Assembly: GCA_964343305.1 (NCBI GenBank)
Contig: CAYFJO010000167.1
Coordinates: forward strand, 1-21,525
DNA: 21,525 nucleotides
Direction: 5' to 3'
Source: CAYFJO01 sp964343305
GTDB lineage: Bacteria > Planctomycetota > Planctomycetia > Pirellulales > Pirellulaceae
Position 1 is the stretch's first letter. The number at the start of each line of letters is the position of its first letter. The notes beneath the pieces are model-generated. The model made no database searches. It saw only the letters and a list, made by a program, of their open reading frames with translations, and was not told the DNA's origin. Made by a program: the position numbers and the translations under genes. This document shows, in pieces, positions 1 to 7,288 of the stretch.

Positions 1-8
1 CGGGTGGG

Positions 9-29
9 AAAAGGTGTCAGGAACCTTTT
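9..29. repeat. Short palindromic element AAAAGG-N9-CCTTTT
   Basis: The arms AAAAGG (9-14) and CCTTTT (24-29) flank a 9-nt loop. The surrounding 'GTGTCAGGAACC' text resembles dispersed palindromic elements that I associate with planctomycete intergenic regions. That association is from memory and was not checked. It lies downstream of the minus-strand kelch gene, beyond a second and larger hairpin at 156-204. No gene is supported in 1-223. Confidence 0.35.
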
Positions 30-155
30 ATTGACTTGCGGTCGTGTTTTAGTAAGTTTCCCCGCATGGGAAGGCCACAGCGAGTGTCGAAGGGCGGATT
101 GGTTTAACACGTTTTGAACCGCGCCAACGCCCGCTTGCCCATTTTTGAGGGCGGA

Positions 156-204
156 CGAAACGGGACCGGTCTCGTTTCAAAAAATGAGACCCGACCCCGT
201 TTCG
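156..204 (-). terminator. Large hairpin downstream of the kelch gene
   Basis: The outer arms CGAAACGGG (156-164) and CCCGTTTCG (196-204) pair perfectly. Inside them GTCTC (169-173) pairs with GAGAC (186-190). The 4-nt and 5-nt strips between the two stems (165-168, 191-195) do not pair cleanly. The structure begins about 20 nt beyond the stop codon of the minus-strand kelch gene, a natural place for a transcript end. There is no long T-tract, so it may be a repeat element rather than a classical rho-independent terminator. Confidence 0.45.
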
Positions 205-223
205 TGCGGCCCGATGGTATCGG

Positions 224-1234
224 TCAGTCGGTTTGTTTCGAAAGGTGAACGGTTTCAAGCGACAATCGTTTGCCCGATTGCATGCTTGCTCCGCCGACCA
301 GTATGAGTGATTCGGCGCCGAGTGGCAGCATGCGATGAAAGAAACGATCCTCTTTGAGTTTAGCCACGACCGACCATGACTTGGCGTCGGCCGAGAGGCG
401 TTGAAGATTGCCGCTGTAGGTGCTCACGTAAAGCTCCTTGCTAACCGCGAAGGCCGATGAGCCAAACCCCGTCATGCCTTCGCCGACCAAGTTTGGCCCT
501 TTGGACCATTGATTCGTGGCCGGGTCGAAGATGTCCACCGCGGTTGAGGGGCCACCGACTTTTTGTATGCCGCCGATGACATACAATTTGCCTTCGAATT
601 GGCCGACGGACAGGGCTCGGCGAACGAACGGTTGCTTTGGCAAGGGCTGCCATTTGAGTTCTTTGTGCGAGAGATCAACGACGTACGAAGTTCCGTGCCA
701 GTCGGTCTTTCCGCTGATCATCGCCCAGCCGCCGACGACATGAAGTTTGTCGCCGATCACGACCGCGTCGTGCGACGAACGTGGGACTGGCATGGATGGC
801 AACTCGCGCCACTTGTTCCGCGCCGGGTCGTACTCGGCAAAGTCCGCAACGGATTCCAAGTCGTGCTCTTCGCCCGCGTCGTTATGCGCCGTGAAACCGC
901 CGACACGATAGAGCTTGCCGTTGTACGCGACCATTGCCAGACCTTGCAGCCGTGGCCCCTTGGAAATCGTTTCCCACTGATCTTGCTTTTTGAGGTTCAG
1001 CCGACTTAGCTCGTTCGATTGCGTGGCTGTGGAATACTCGTGGGCTCGTCCGTAGTGCCCGCCGTAGACGTAAAGCCAGTCGTCCACGATCGCCGCACCA
1101 AAACTAGTAAGACCTTTTCGCAAATCAGGAAAGCCTTTCTGCTTGTCGGCGAGAGTTTGTTGCGTGGGTAGTACGCCGATGGTCAGCCACAGCGCAAAGC
1201 ATTGTACAAAGAACAGCCATTTTTGTTGTCGCAT
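224..1234 (-). CDS. Secreted kelch-repeat beta-propeller protein
   Basis: A 336-aa protein with a cleavable signal peptide (basic MRQQK, hydrophobic stretch to about residue 25, likely cleavage after TLA near residue 29). The mature part is built of kelch repeats. Repeated units have a hydrophobic strand, a GG pair such as VYGG, VGGF, VGGW, VIGG and VGGA, then a W in phrases like 'ARNKWRELP' and 'ATNQWSKGP'. About five or six repeats are visible, enough for one propeller. The start is supported by GGAG eight bases upstream (GGAGAATAACAAATG). Kelch propellers bind proteins or glycans, or form oxidase-like scaffolds; nothing here points to a specific ligand, and no extra catalytic domain is visible. 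It is transcribed divergently from the 452-aa gene. The fold is well supported and the function unknown. Confidence 0.85.
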   Translation of the reverse strand: MRQQKWLFFVQCFALWLTIGVLPTQQTLADKQKGFPDLRKGLTSFGAAIVDDWLYVYGGHYGRAHEYSTATQSNELSRLNLKKQDQWETISKGPRLQGLAMVAYNGKLYRVGGFTAHNDAGEEHDLESVADFAEYDPARNKWRELPSMPVPRSSHDAVVIGDKLHVVGGWAMISGKTDWHGTSYVVDLSHKELKWQPLPKQPFVRRALSVGQFEGKLYVIGGIQKVGGPSTAVDIFDPATNQWSKGPNLVGEGMTGFGSSAFAVSKELYVSTYSGNLQRLSADAKSWSVVAKLKEDRFFHRMLPLGAESLILVGGASMQSGKRLSLETVHLSKQTD

Positions 1235-1589
1235 TTGTTATTCTCCATTTGGCGAATCGGACGATCACCTTCCAGGTCTGATCAGCATCACTTTCCGTTT
1301 CGGACCACGTCAGAGACGGGCCGCTGGGACTGGCTGATGCTGTCACCAGTGCCGCGAAACGACGGCCACCGGTCCGCTGGGCAAGGTTCCCAGCAATAGA
1401 GCGGAAATGAGGGTGATCGTGGTCATTGCTGTCAGGGATGGATTGGATCGATGAATAATTCTCCGTGCCGCCGCCGAACGTTCACTTGGCGTCAGCCATT
1501 TATCACGGCGAGTTCCGGGATTCGATTGTATGGGCTGCGCCGGCTGAAACGAACCGGAGTCGCCGCTCTGGGGTATGGAAACCAAATTG
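1235..1589. other. Long intergenic region between two divergent secreted-protein genes
   Basis: No convincing gene was found. On the minus strand, a reading frame across 1343-1430 would encode a signal-peptide-like stretch (MTTITLISALLLGTLPSGPVAVV). A different frame just downstream continues with 'FAALVTASASPSG...' up to the kelch ribosome binding site. This could be a frameshifted remnant of a small secreted protein, but no ribosome binding site supports it. The promoter of the kelch gene should lie here; I could not pick a clear -35/-10 pair. Confidence 0.3.
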
Positions 1590-1619
1590 TTGACCGATTC
1601 AAATTTCCGTAAGTATAAT
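1590..1619 (+). promoter_or_regulatory. Sigma70-type promoter for the 452-aa secreted protein
   Basis: TTGACC (1590-1595) matches the -35 consensus at five of six positions. TATAAT (1614-1619) is a perfect -10 box. The spacer is 18 bp. The predicted transcript would start near 1626, leaving a leader of about 50 nt before the ATG at 1676. It is the best promoter seen in the window. Confidence 0.7.
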
Positions 1620-1675
1620 GAATTTCCACCGTTTTCGACGATCTATCTCTTCGAATAACTCGTTCAGGTAAGTCT

Positions 1676-3034
1676 ATGTCTCGCCAATTTATCGCGTGCT
1701 TTTGCCTTAGTCTGGCACTGACTCCGATTGCGACATCGGCGCTGGCCCAGCCGGCGGTTCGATTTCGCAAACTCGCCCCAGGCGTCACGATCACCGTTGC
1801 ACCGAACACGCAAGAAGGCGAAACGTACACGGGTCCGCTGAAGTTGAGGTACCTGCCGACGGTTGATTTTACGCCCAACTATGCGCCCAAGACCGAAACG
1901 CTTTTTGAACGAGCCAAGCATGTCACGCTACGCCGCGAGGTTTGGGGCTTCGAGTTCATGTTCAAACCGCTGCGAATGATTGAGGCCGACATTCCTCAGC
2001 CCGATGGCCGAATGAAGAAGAAGAACATTTGGTACATCGTCTATCGCCTCCGCAACATCGGCGGCGCGTACGCACCCAAACCCGAAACGGACGTGTTTGG
2101 AAAATTCACGCCGGAGAAGGTCGACACGCTCGATCCGAAAGTCGTGACGATGCCCAATCGCTTTTATCCGATCTTTGTCATGGAAGGTTGGGTTCAGGAT
2201 CCGATTACGAAGGAATACGCCAAGGTCCCGTACACGGACCGAGTCATTCCTTCAGCGTTGGGCCAGATACGTGACAAAGAAGAGCCGGGCGTGCCGCTGG
2301 CGAGCGAGCTTCCGCTGGAGGAAGGTGGCAAGAAACACTATGAAGATTTGGTAACGCCCTGCTTCCGCGACTCGGTTCAGTTTCATCGAATCATGTTGCC
2401 GTTGAGCAACGAGGAAAACGAAAACACATTTTGGGGCATCGCGACCTGGGAAGATATTGATCCCCGTGTCGATTACGTTTCGGTTTTCATTCAAGGTTTA
2501 ACGAACGCATTTCGTTTCCACGAACTGCCGGATGGCAAACGCAAGTATTTGTACAAGACGTTGCAACTCAACTTTTGGCGCCCGGGCGATGCACTGAACG
2601 AATCGGACGATCGGATTCGATTTGGCGTGCCGCTGGTTTCCAATCCGTTGGATCAAATCCGGCTGTTCGAGATGTATAACATTCCCGGCCCTTCGATCGC
2701 TGTCTATGAGCATTTTCCTCAAACCCGGCGCGAGAATTTTGTCTTCCGGATCGACAGTCCGCTGGACGATAGTCTGGAGTCCACATTGCGGAAGGAGTTG
2801 AATGCGGGCACATTCTCCGAAGCGGTTTCGGATGGGTTTGCGGGTGCCGGGCTGCCGCTTGCCAGCCCGCCGACTCTGGAAATCGTGATCGATCTGAAGG
2901 AATGGCGATTTCAAGTCGATATTGAGGGCGTGAACCGAGAATTTCGCGTTCGCTACGATCCCCAGTACTGGGAGAAGATCGAGGATGGGATCGACGTCCA
3001 GGAACGGGTTGATCATCTTTGGATTTATCGGTAA
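1676..3034 (+). CDS. Secreted protein of unknown function, 452 aa
   Basis: I do not recognise the family. The N terminus is a clear Sec signal peptide with likely cleavage after SALA at residue 24. The mature protein has no membrane segment and no repeats. It is rich in aromatic and charged residues, with stretches such as 'RREVWGFEFMFKPLRMIEAD', 'WYIVYRLRNIGG', 'FWGIATWEDIDPRVDYVSVFIQGLTNAF' and a C-terminal 'WRFQVDIEGVNREFRVRYDPQYW'. These suggest a beta-rich extracytoplasmic protein. Only one Cys is evident in the mature part, so disulfides are unlikely. A weak AGG lies eight bases before the ATG, and a near-consensus promoter lies at 1590-1619. A perfect 10-bp hairpin follows the stop. 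It may be a lineage-specific planctomycete family. The gene is well supported; the function is not. Confidence 0.85.
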   Translation: MSRQFIACFCLSLALTPIATSALAQPAVRFRKLAPGVTITVAPNTQEGETYTGPLKLRYLPTVDFTPNYAPKTETLFERAKHVTLRREVWGFEFMFKPLRMIEADIPQPDGRMKKKNIWYIVYRLRNIGGAYAPKPETDVFGKFTPEKVDTLDPKVVTMPNRFYPIFVMEGWVQDPITKEYAKVPYTDRVIPSALGQIRDKEEPGVPLASELPLEEGGKKHYEDLVTPCFRDSVQFHRIMLPLSNEENENTFWGIATWEDIDPRVDYVSVFIQGLTNAFRFHELPDGKRKYLYKTLQLNFWRPGDALNESDDRIRFGVPLVSNPLDQIRLFEMYNIPGPSIAVYEHFPQTRRENFVFRIDSPLDDSLESTLRKELNAGTFSEAVSDGFAGAGLPLASPPTLEIVIDLKEWRFQVDIEGVNREFRVRYDPQYWEKIEDGIDVQERVDHLWIYR

Positions 3035-3042
3035 AAAGACAT

Positions 3043-3071
3043 GTTCAAAGAAAGGTCACCCTTCTTTGAAC
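3043..3071 (+). other. Perfect 10-bp hairpin between the 452-aa gene and rpmA
   Basis: GTTCAAAGAA (3043-3052) and TTCTTTGAAC (3062-3071) are perfect inverted arms around a 9-nt loop. It begins 8 nt after the upstream stop codon and ends 42 nt before the rpmA ATG. There is no T-tract, so it is either a weak or rho-assisted terminator for the upstream gene, or a structure in the rpmA leader. Confidence 0.5.
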
Positions 3072-3113
3072 GATGTTTCCCGATGATTCACCTTTCTCGG
3101 AAGGATTGCGACA

Positions 3114-3365
3114 ATGGCCCATAAGAAAGGTCAAGGCTCCAGCCGAAACGGCCGCGACTCGAATGCCCAGCGGCGTGGCGTCAAGAAGTTTGGCGGCGAG
3201 CGTGTGATTGCTGGAAATATCCTGGTCCGTCAGGTCGGCAACAGATTTCACGCTGGCGAGAATGTGGGCCAAGGCAACGACTACACCCTTTACGCCCTGG
3301 TCGAAGGCACGGTGATGTTTGACCGTAAGGGCCGGCGCATCAACGTGGTTCCTTCGGAGAACTGA
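3114..3365 (+). CDS. rpmA: 50S ribosomal protein L27
   Basis: An 83-aa protein with the L27 signature: N-terminal MAHKKGQGSSRNGRDSNAQRRG, then VKKFGGERVIAGNILVRQ, GNRFHAGENVGQGNDYTLYAL, and a basic tail. L27 is a large-subunit protein whose N-terminal extension reaches the peptidyl transferase centre. The mature-type MAHKKG start is used here; there is no Firmicute-type cleaved leader. The ribosome binding site GGAAGGA precedes the ATG by about seven bases. In most bacteria rplU (L21) lies immediately upstream; here the upstream gene is an unrelated secreted protein, so rplU must be elsewhere. Downstream is a strong terminator, so rpmA can be its own transcription unit, with obg following after the BI-1 gene. 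Confidence 0.97.
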   Translation: MAHKKGQGSSRNGRDSNAQRRGVKKFGGERVIAGNILVRQVGNRFHAGENVGQGNDYTLYALVEGTVMFDRKGRRINVVPSEN

Positions 3366-3397
3366 GGATGCTTTTTTCCGAACCGTAAACATCTAAC

Positions 3398-3428
3398 AGG
3401 GACATCCCTTTGGGATGTCCCTTTTTTT
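3398..3428 (+). terminator. Strong rho-independent terminator after rpmA
   Basis: An 11-bp perfect stem, AGGGACATCCC (3398-3408) with GGGATGTCCCT (3412-3422), has a TTT loop and runs directly into a seven-T tract (3422-3428). It begins 33 nt after the rpmA stop. It separates rpmA from the BI-1 gene, which starts about 80 nt later and so probably has its own promoter. Confidence 0.93.
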
Positions 3429-3510
3429 GTCGACCCGAAGTTGCGTACAATTGGCAAACCACCAACGCCCCAATGCAAATTCCTTCGTACAACCGGACAA
3501 GGAGATGGTT

Positions 3511-4227
3511 ATGAGTTTTACAGAAAATCCTTACCAATCCCCATCTTACAGTTTCGCTGCCCAGGCTGCCGCGGACGAGCGGTCTGAGTTTATTGCCAAG
3601 ACCTATCTACATCTTGCTGGCGCCATCGGCGCGTTCGTGCTGTTGGAAGCCGTGCTGTTGAACTTACCGGGCATAGAAGGAATTGTGGGAACGATTTTTC
3701 GTATGCAGTACGGATGGTTGATGGTCTTAGGCGGGTTCATTCTGGTTAGCTGGCTGGCCGAGTCCTGGGCTCGATCCGCGATTTCTACAACGACTCAATA
3801 CATGGGACTCGGATTGTACGTTGTTGCAGAGTCCATCATCTTTGTCCCGTTGTTGTTTATCGCGAATAAACAGGATCCGAATATTATCCCCACGGCTGGC
3901 ATAGCAACGTTGGGACTGTTTTCGATTCTTACGGCGATCGTGTTCATCACACGGAAAGATTTTTCGTTTATGCGAACGTTTCTCATGTTTGCAGGTTTCG
4001 CCGCGATGGGAATTATTATGGCGGCGATTTTCACTGGCTTTGCGCTGGGGCCCATCTTCACAATGGCCATGATTGCCTTCGCCTGTGCTTATATTCTTTA
4101 TGACACATCCAACGTGATGCACCATTATCGTATTGGCCAGCACGTAGCGGCGGCGCTCGCATTGTTTGCAGCCGTTGCACTCTTGTTCTGGTACGTCGTG
4201 CGACTGGTGATGGCATCACGCGACTAA
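3511..4227 (+). CDS. Bax inhibitor-1/YccA-family integral membrane protein
   Basis: A 238-aa protein with a short polar N terminus and about seven hydrophobic segments (roughly residues 32-50, 68-86, 96-117, 128-150, 157-175, 178-196, 212-232), as in the BI-1 (TMBIM/YetJ/YccA) family of pH-sensitive calcium leak channels. The family signature near the C terminus is recognisable in 'ILYDTSNVMHHYRIGQHVAAALALF...FWYVVRL'. In YetJ two Asp residues in the last helices form the sensor. The first is kept here (YDTS), but the usual Asp of the 'LYLDxxNLF' helix is replaced by small hydrophobics. The ATG at 3511 is chosen because AAGGAG (3499-3504) sits six bases before it. An ATG at 3505 is too close to that site, and the open frame back to 3415 runs into the rpmA terminator. 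Confidence 0.88.
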   Translation: MSFTENPYQSPSYSFAAQAAADERSEFIAKTYLHLAGAIGAFVLLEAVLLNLPGIEGIVGTIFRMQYGWLMVLGGFILVSWLAESWARSAISTTTQYMGLGLYVVAESIIFVPLLFIANKQDPNIIPTAGIATLGLFSILTAIVFITRKDFSFMRTFLMFAGFAAMGIIMAAIFTGFALGPIFTMAMIAFACAYILYDTSNVMHHYRIGQHVAAALALFAAVALLFWYVVRLVMASRD

Positions 4228-4255
4228 GTGTGGCCAGGGCCATTCCGAGCCCGTC

Positions 4256-4271
4256 TCTCCGGTATCGGAGA
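4256..4271 (+). other. Small hairpin in the BI-1/obg gap
   Basis: TCTCCG (4256-4261) and CGGAGA (4266-4271) pair perfectly around a GTAT tetraloop. It has no T-tract. It could be a processing or attenuation structure ahead of obg; alternatively it is chance. Confidence 0.3.
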
Positions 4272-4313
4272 AACCAGACTTCGTTCTTGATGCTCTGATT
4301 ATGATATGCACCG

Positions 4314-5312
4314 ATGTTCGTCGACCACGTAAAAATCGAAGTGCATGGCGGTCGGGGGGGCGATGGCTGCATGAGTTTTCGTCGCGAGCGGTTTGTGCCG
4401 AAAGGTGGTCCGGATGGCGGCGACGGCGGTCATGGTGGAAGCATCGTGATCGTGGCCGAAGAAGGCATCAACAATCTGTCCAACGTGTCGCATCGCAAGT
4501 TGTGGAAGGCCTCCCGCGGCCAGCATGGCAAGGGTGCCAACCGCCAAGGGCGCAGCGGCGAAGATATGATGATCTTGGTGCCGCCGGGCACGGTGGTCAT
4601 GGATGCCCAGAAAGGGTTCGTCTTGAAGGATCTCGCAAAAGCTGGCGATCGAGTCGTTGGAGCGCGAGGAGGCAAAGGCGGCAAGGGGAATACCCACTTC
4701 AAATCGTCGGTCAACCGCGCGCCGCGACAGTGGACATCGGGTGACGAAGGCGAACAACGAACGCTGGTGTTGGAACTCAAAGCGATCGCCGACGTCGGCT
4801 TGATCGGCAAGCCGAACGCGGGGAAGAGCACGCTGCTAAGCCGCCTGACCAAGGCCCGTCCCGAAATCGCAGATTACCCATTCACGACCAAGCATCCGAA
4901 TCTTGGTCAAGTTCAGGTGGACTTCGAGCGGTCGTTCATCCTGGCCGACATTCCAGGTCTGATCGAAGGTGCCCACGAAGGCGTCGGACTGGGCCACGAG
5001 TTCTTGCGGCACATCGAACGAGCCGGAATCCTGGTTCACCTCGTCGAACCCACGCCGATGGACGCAGCGGACCCGATTGAAAACTACCGAGCCATCCGTC
5101 AGGAATTGCAGCAGTACAATGATTCTTTGATCCGTCGTCCGGAGGTTGTCGCGGTCACGAAAGCAGAATTGCCCGACGCGGCCGAAGTCCGCAGCCGATT
5201 GACCGACGCGGCGCAGTGCGAAGTGCTTTTGATTTCCGCGGTAACAGGCGAGGGATTGAACCAACTCACCAGCAAGGTGTTGGATTTGCTCGCCCAGCGG
5301 CAAGAGGTTTGA
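4314..5312 (+). CDS. obg: GTPase Obg/CgtA, ribosome-assembly GTPase
   Basis: A 332-aa protein with the glycine-rich Obg fold at residues 1-158 (MFVDHVKIEVHGGRGGDG, GGPDGGDGGHGG, GARGGKGGKGN). The GTPase domain has G1 GKPNAGKST (165-173), the switch-I TT (191-192), G3 DIPGLIEGAHEGVGLGHEFLRHIER (from 212) and G5 SAVTGEG (from 308). It lacks a C-terminal OCT domain, which is normal for many lineages. G4 reads TKAE (282-285) instead of NKxD, an uncommon form of the guanine-specificity motif. Obg acts in late 50S assembly and the stringent response. It commonly neighbours rplU/rpmA, and rpmA lies two genes upstream. No clear Shine-Dalgarno precedes the ATG. The stop is 6 nt from coaX, so the two are probably co-transcribed. 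Confidence 0.97.
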   Translation: MFVDHVKIEVHGGRGGDGCMSFRRERFVPKGGPDGGDGGHGGSIVIVAEEGINNLSNVSHRKLWKASRGQHGKGANRQGRSGEDMMILVPPGTVVMDAQKGFVLKDLAKAGDRVVGARGGKGGKGNTHFKSSVNRAPRQWTSGDEGEQRTLVLELKAIADVGLIGKPNAGKSTLLSRLTKARPEIADYPFTTKHPNLGQVQVDFERSFILADIPGLIEGAHEGVGLGHEFLRHIERAGILVHLVEPTPMDAADPIENYRAIRQELQQYNDSLIRRPEVVAVTKAELPDAAEVRSRLTDAAQCEVLLISAVTGEGLNQLTSKVLDLLAQRQEV

Positions 5313-5318
5313 TCGTCG

Positions 5319-6128
5319 ATGCCTGAGAACGAGTCAAGGTCGTTGGTGGCAGTCGATATTGGTAATTCGGCTGCGAAATTCTACTTGTTTTCGTTGGACG
5401 ACGATATCGAGTGTCCCGAACCCATCAAAGATGCTCGATCACGACTCACAGACATGACTGGGTCAGATTGGTTTCAGCACGTCATCGCGGATCTTGTGGC
5501 GGACGTCGATCCGACAACCGTTCATTGGTCGATCGCCAGCGTCAATGATCCATTCAAGACACTCGTATTGGATTGCATTTCCAATTACCGGCCGCTGGAC
5601 CGAGTGGCGTGTTTGACAAACGGTAATGTGCCGATTCGAGCAAGAGTTGATCAGCCGGATTGTGTCGGAATCGACCGGCTCCTCAACGCCGTCGCGGTGG
5701 CAAAAGTAAAGTCGCCGGCATGTCCCGCCATCGTCATTGACGCGGGTTCGGCCATCACGGTGGATTGTGTTTCCGGTGATGGCGACTTTCTTGGCGGTGC
5801 GATTCTCCCCGGCTTGCAAATGCAACTGTCGGTGCTGTCAAAGGGAACGGACCAACTTCCACCCCTTGAATTCGATCATTCCTCAGAGAAAGCAATTGGA
5901 GCTTCGACGGAAAACGCCATCCGGACTGGTGTCGGACGTGGAGCCATCGGCGCAATTCGTGAGTTAATGGCATCGATGCAAGAGCAATTCGGCAACGACG
6001 CGAACCTCTTCTTCACCGGTGGAGACGCACGTCACTTCCATGAGTTGTTTTGTAATCAGTCGCAACATATTCCGCACCTTGTTGGCTTGGGAATCTTGCA
6101 CGCGGTCCGTCAAATGGCGATTTTATGA
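5319..6128 (+). CDS. coaX: Type III pantothenate kinase
   Basis: A 269-aa member of the ASKHA-fold CoaX family, which phosphorylates pantothenate in the first step of coenzyme A synthesis. Visible motifs are the N-terminal phosphate loop VDIGNSAAKF (12-21), the pantothenate-binding GIDRLLNAVA (117-126), the catalytic/adenosine region IDAGSAITVDC (140-150) followed by FLGGAILPGLQMQ, then STENAIRTG (196-204) and FFTGGDA (231-237). The length is typical. It starts 6 nt after obg, with GAGG about 11 bases upstream. Its stop overlaps the next ATG (ATGA), so translation of the MnmE-like gene is probably coupled to it. Confidence 0.92.
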   Translation: MPENESRSLVAVDIGNSAAKFYLFSLDDDIECPEPIKDARSRLTDMTGSDWFQHVIADLVADVDPTTVHWSIASVNDPFKTLVLDCISNYRPLDRVACLTNGNVPIRARVDQPDCVGIDRLLNAVAVAKVKSPACPAIVIDAGSAITVDCVSGDGDFLGGAILPGLQMQLSVLSKGTDQLPPLEFDHSSEKAIGASTENAIRTGVGRGAIGAIRELMASMQEQFGNDANLFFTGGDARHFHELFCNQSQHIPHLVGLGILHAVRQMAIL

Positions 6129-7267
6129 GCAACGCTGATCGACGAACGACACTGTGCGTTGCGACACCAACGGGACGCGGCGCAGTTGCGACAGTCGTGG
6201 TTCGTGGCCCCAACGCTGTGGAAATCGTCTCAAATTGTTTTTCATCTGCGGCTGGAAGACCGCTGGCATCGTTTGAGCCGTGCCGGATTGTGTTTGGCAA
6301 GTGGACCGGCGGCGAACGCGGAAACGAAGAACTGGTCGTTTGTCGGCGCGACACTGAAACGGTCGAAATCCATTGCCACGGCGGACACGCGGCAGTTCAA
6401 GCGATTTGTCAATCGCTCTCAGCCCAAGGATGCAAATCCGATGACTGGGCCGAGTTCGTCAAACGACGGGAAGACGATCCGATCGCGGCGGATGCACTGG
6501 TCGCTCTGTCCGAGGCACGAACAGAACGAGTTGCCGCGATACTCATGGACCAGTATCGCGGGGCGCTTCGTAATGCCGTGACATCGGTGATCGATGCGCT
6601 TCGCCATGACAACCAGACATCCGCACAAAACCAGTTGCTTCAACTGCGACGAGCCAGCCAAGTCGGATTGCATTTGACCGAGCCGTGGCGGATCGTCATT
6701 GCCGGGCCGGCAAACGCCGGCAAGAGCAGTCTCATCAATGCATTGCTCGGTTATCAGCGAAGCATTGTTTTCAACGAGCCAGGAACGACGCGCGACGTCG
6801 TCACGGCCAATACTGCTTTCGATGGCTGGCCCGTCGAACTGGCCGACACGGCTGGGTTTCGACACAAGCATCAACCACTGGAAGCGATCGGACAATCGCT
6901 GGCCGAAGATCGAGTGGCGACGGCGGATCTCGTTGTGCTCGTATTCGACATATCGCAGCCGTGGTCGACGGACGACCAAAGTCTGATTAATCAAACGAAG
7001 CAACCTGTGTTGGTTCACAATAAGTGTGATTTAGCCACTCGATCCGACGACCATCCAGACGGCTACTGGGTGTCCGCCAAAACGGGCGAAGGGCTAAAAG
7101 GATTGATCGAACAGATCGTTCAGCGACTCGTCCCCACACGACCAGCGCCTGGCTCTGCAGTACCGTTTCGACGTCAACACGCTTTGATTGTTTACAAAGC
7201 TTTGCACCTGATGGAGACGCTCGCACCGTCTGCCAACGCCATCGACGTGTTGTGCAAGAGTTTTTAG
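6125..7267 (+). CDS. Shortened MnmE/TrmE-like tRNA-modification GTPase
   Basis: A 380-aa protein, clearly shorter than MnmE (about 450 aa). The N terminus matches the MnmE folate-binding domain (CVATPTGRGAVATVVVRGP, residues 11-29; VEIHCHGGHAAVQA, 80-93). The GTPase domain is complete: G1 GPANAGKSS (194-202), G2 PGTTRD (219-224), G3 DTAG (241-244), G4 NKCD (299-302), G5 SAK (317-319). The usual 'PGEFTxRAFxNGKxDL' stretch is replaced by 'CKSDDWAEFVKRREDDPIAADALVAL'. The C-terminal helical half and the terminal C-x-G-K motif, whose Cys is needed for uridine-34 modification, are missing; the protein ends in VLCKSF. MnmE with MnmG makes cmnm5U34 in tRNA. Either this is a divergent planctomycete form or a paralog with another role. 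It overlaps coaX by 4 nt. Confidence 0.82.
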   Translation: MSNADRRTTLCVATPTGRGAVATVVVRGPNAVEIVSNCFSSAAGRPLASFEPCRIVFGKWTGGERGNEELVVCRRDTETVEIHCHGGHAAVQAICQSLSAQGCKSDDWAEFVKRREDDPIAADALVALSEARTERVAAILMDQYRGALRNAVTSVIDALRHDNQTSAQNQLLQLRRASQVGLHLTEPWRIVIAGPANAGKSSLINALLGYQRSIVFNEPGTTRDVVTANTAFDGWPVELADTAGFRHKHQPLEAIGQSLAEDRVATADLVVLVFDISQPWSTDDQSLINQTKQPVLVHNKCDLATRSDDHPDGYWVSAKTGEGLKGLIEQIVQRLVPTRPAPGSAVPFRRQHALIVYKALHLMETLAPSANAIDVLCKSF

Positions 7268-7288
7268 AATCATCCGGATTAAATTCGT

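Noticed and set aside
3415..3510. Upstream extension of the BI-1 reading frame
   Set aside because: It would begin inside the rpmA terminator hairpin; AAGGAG points to the ATG at 3511.
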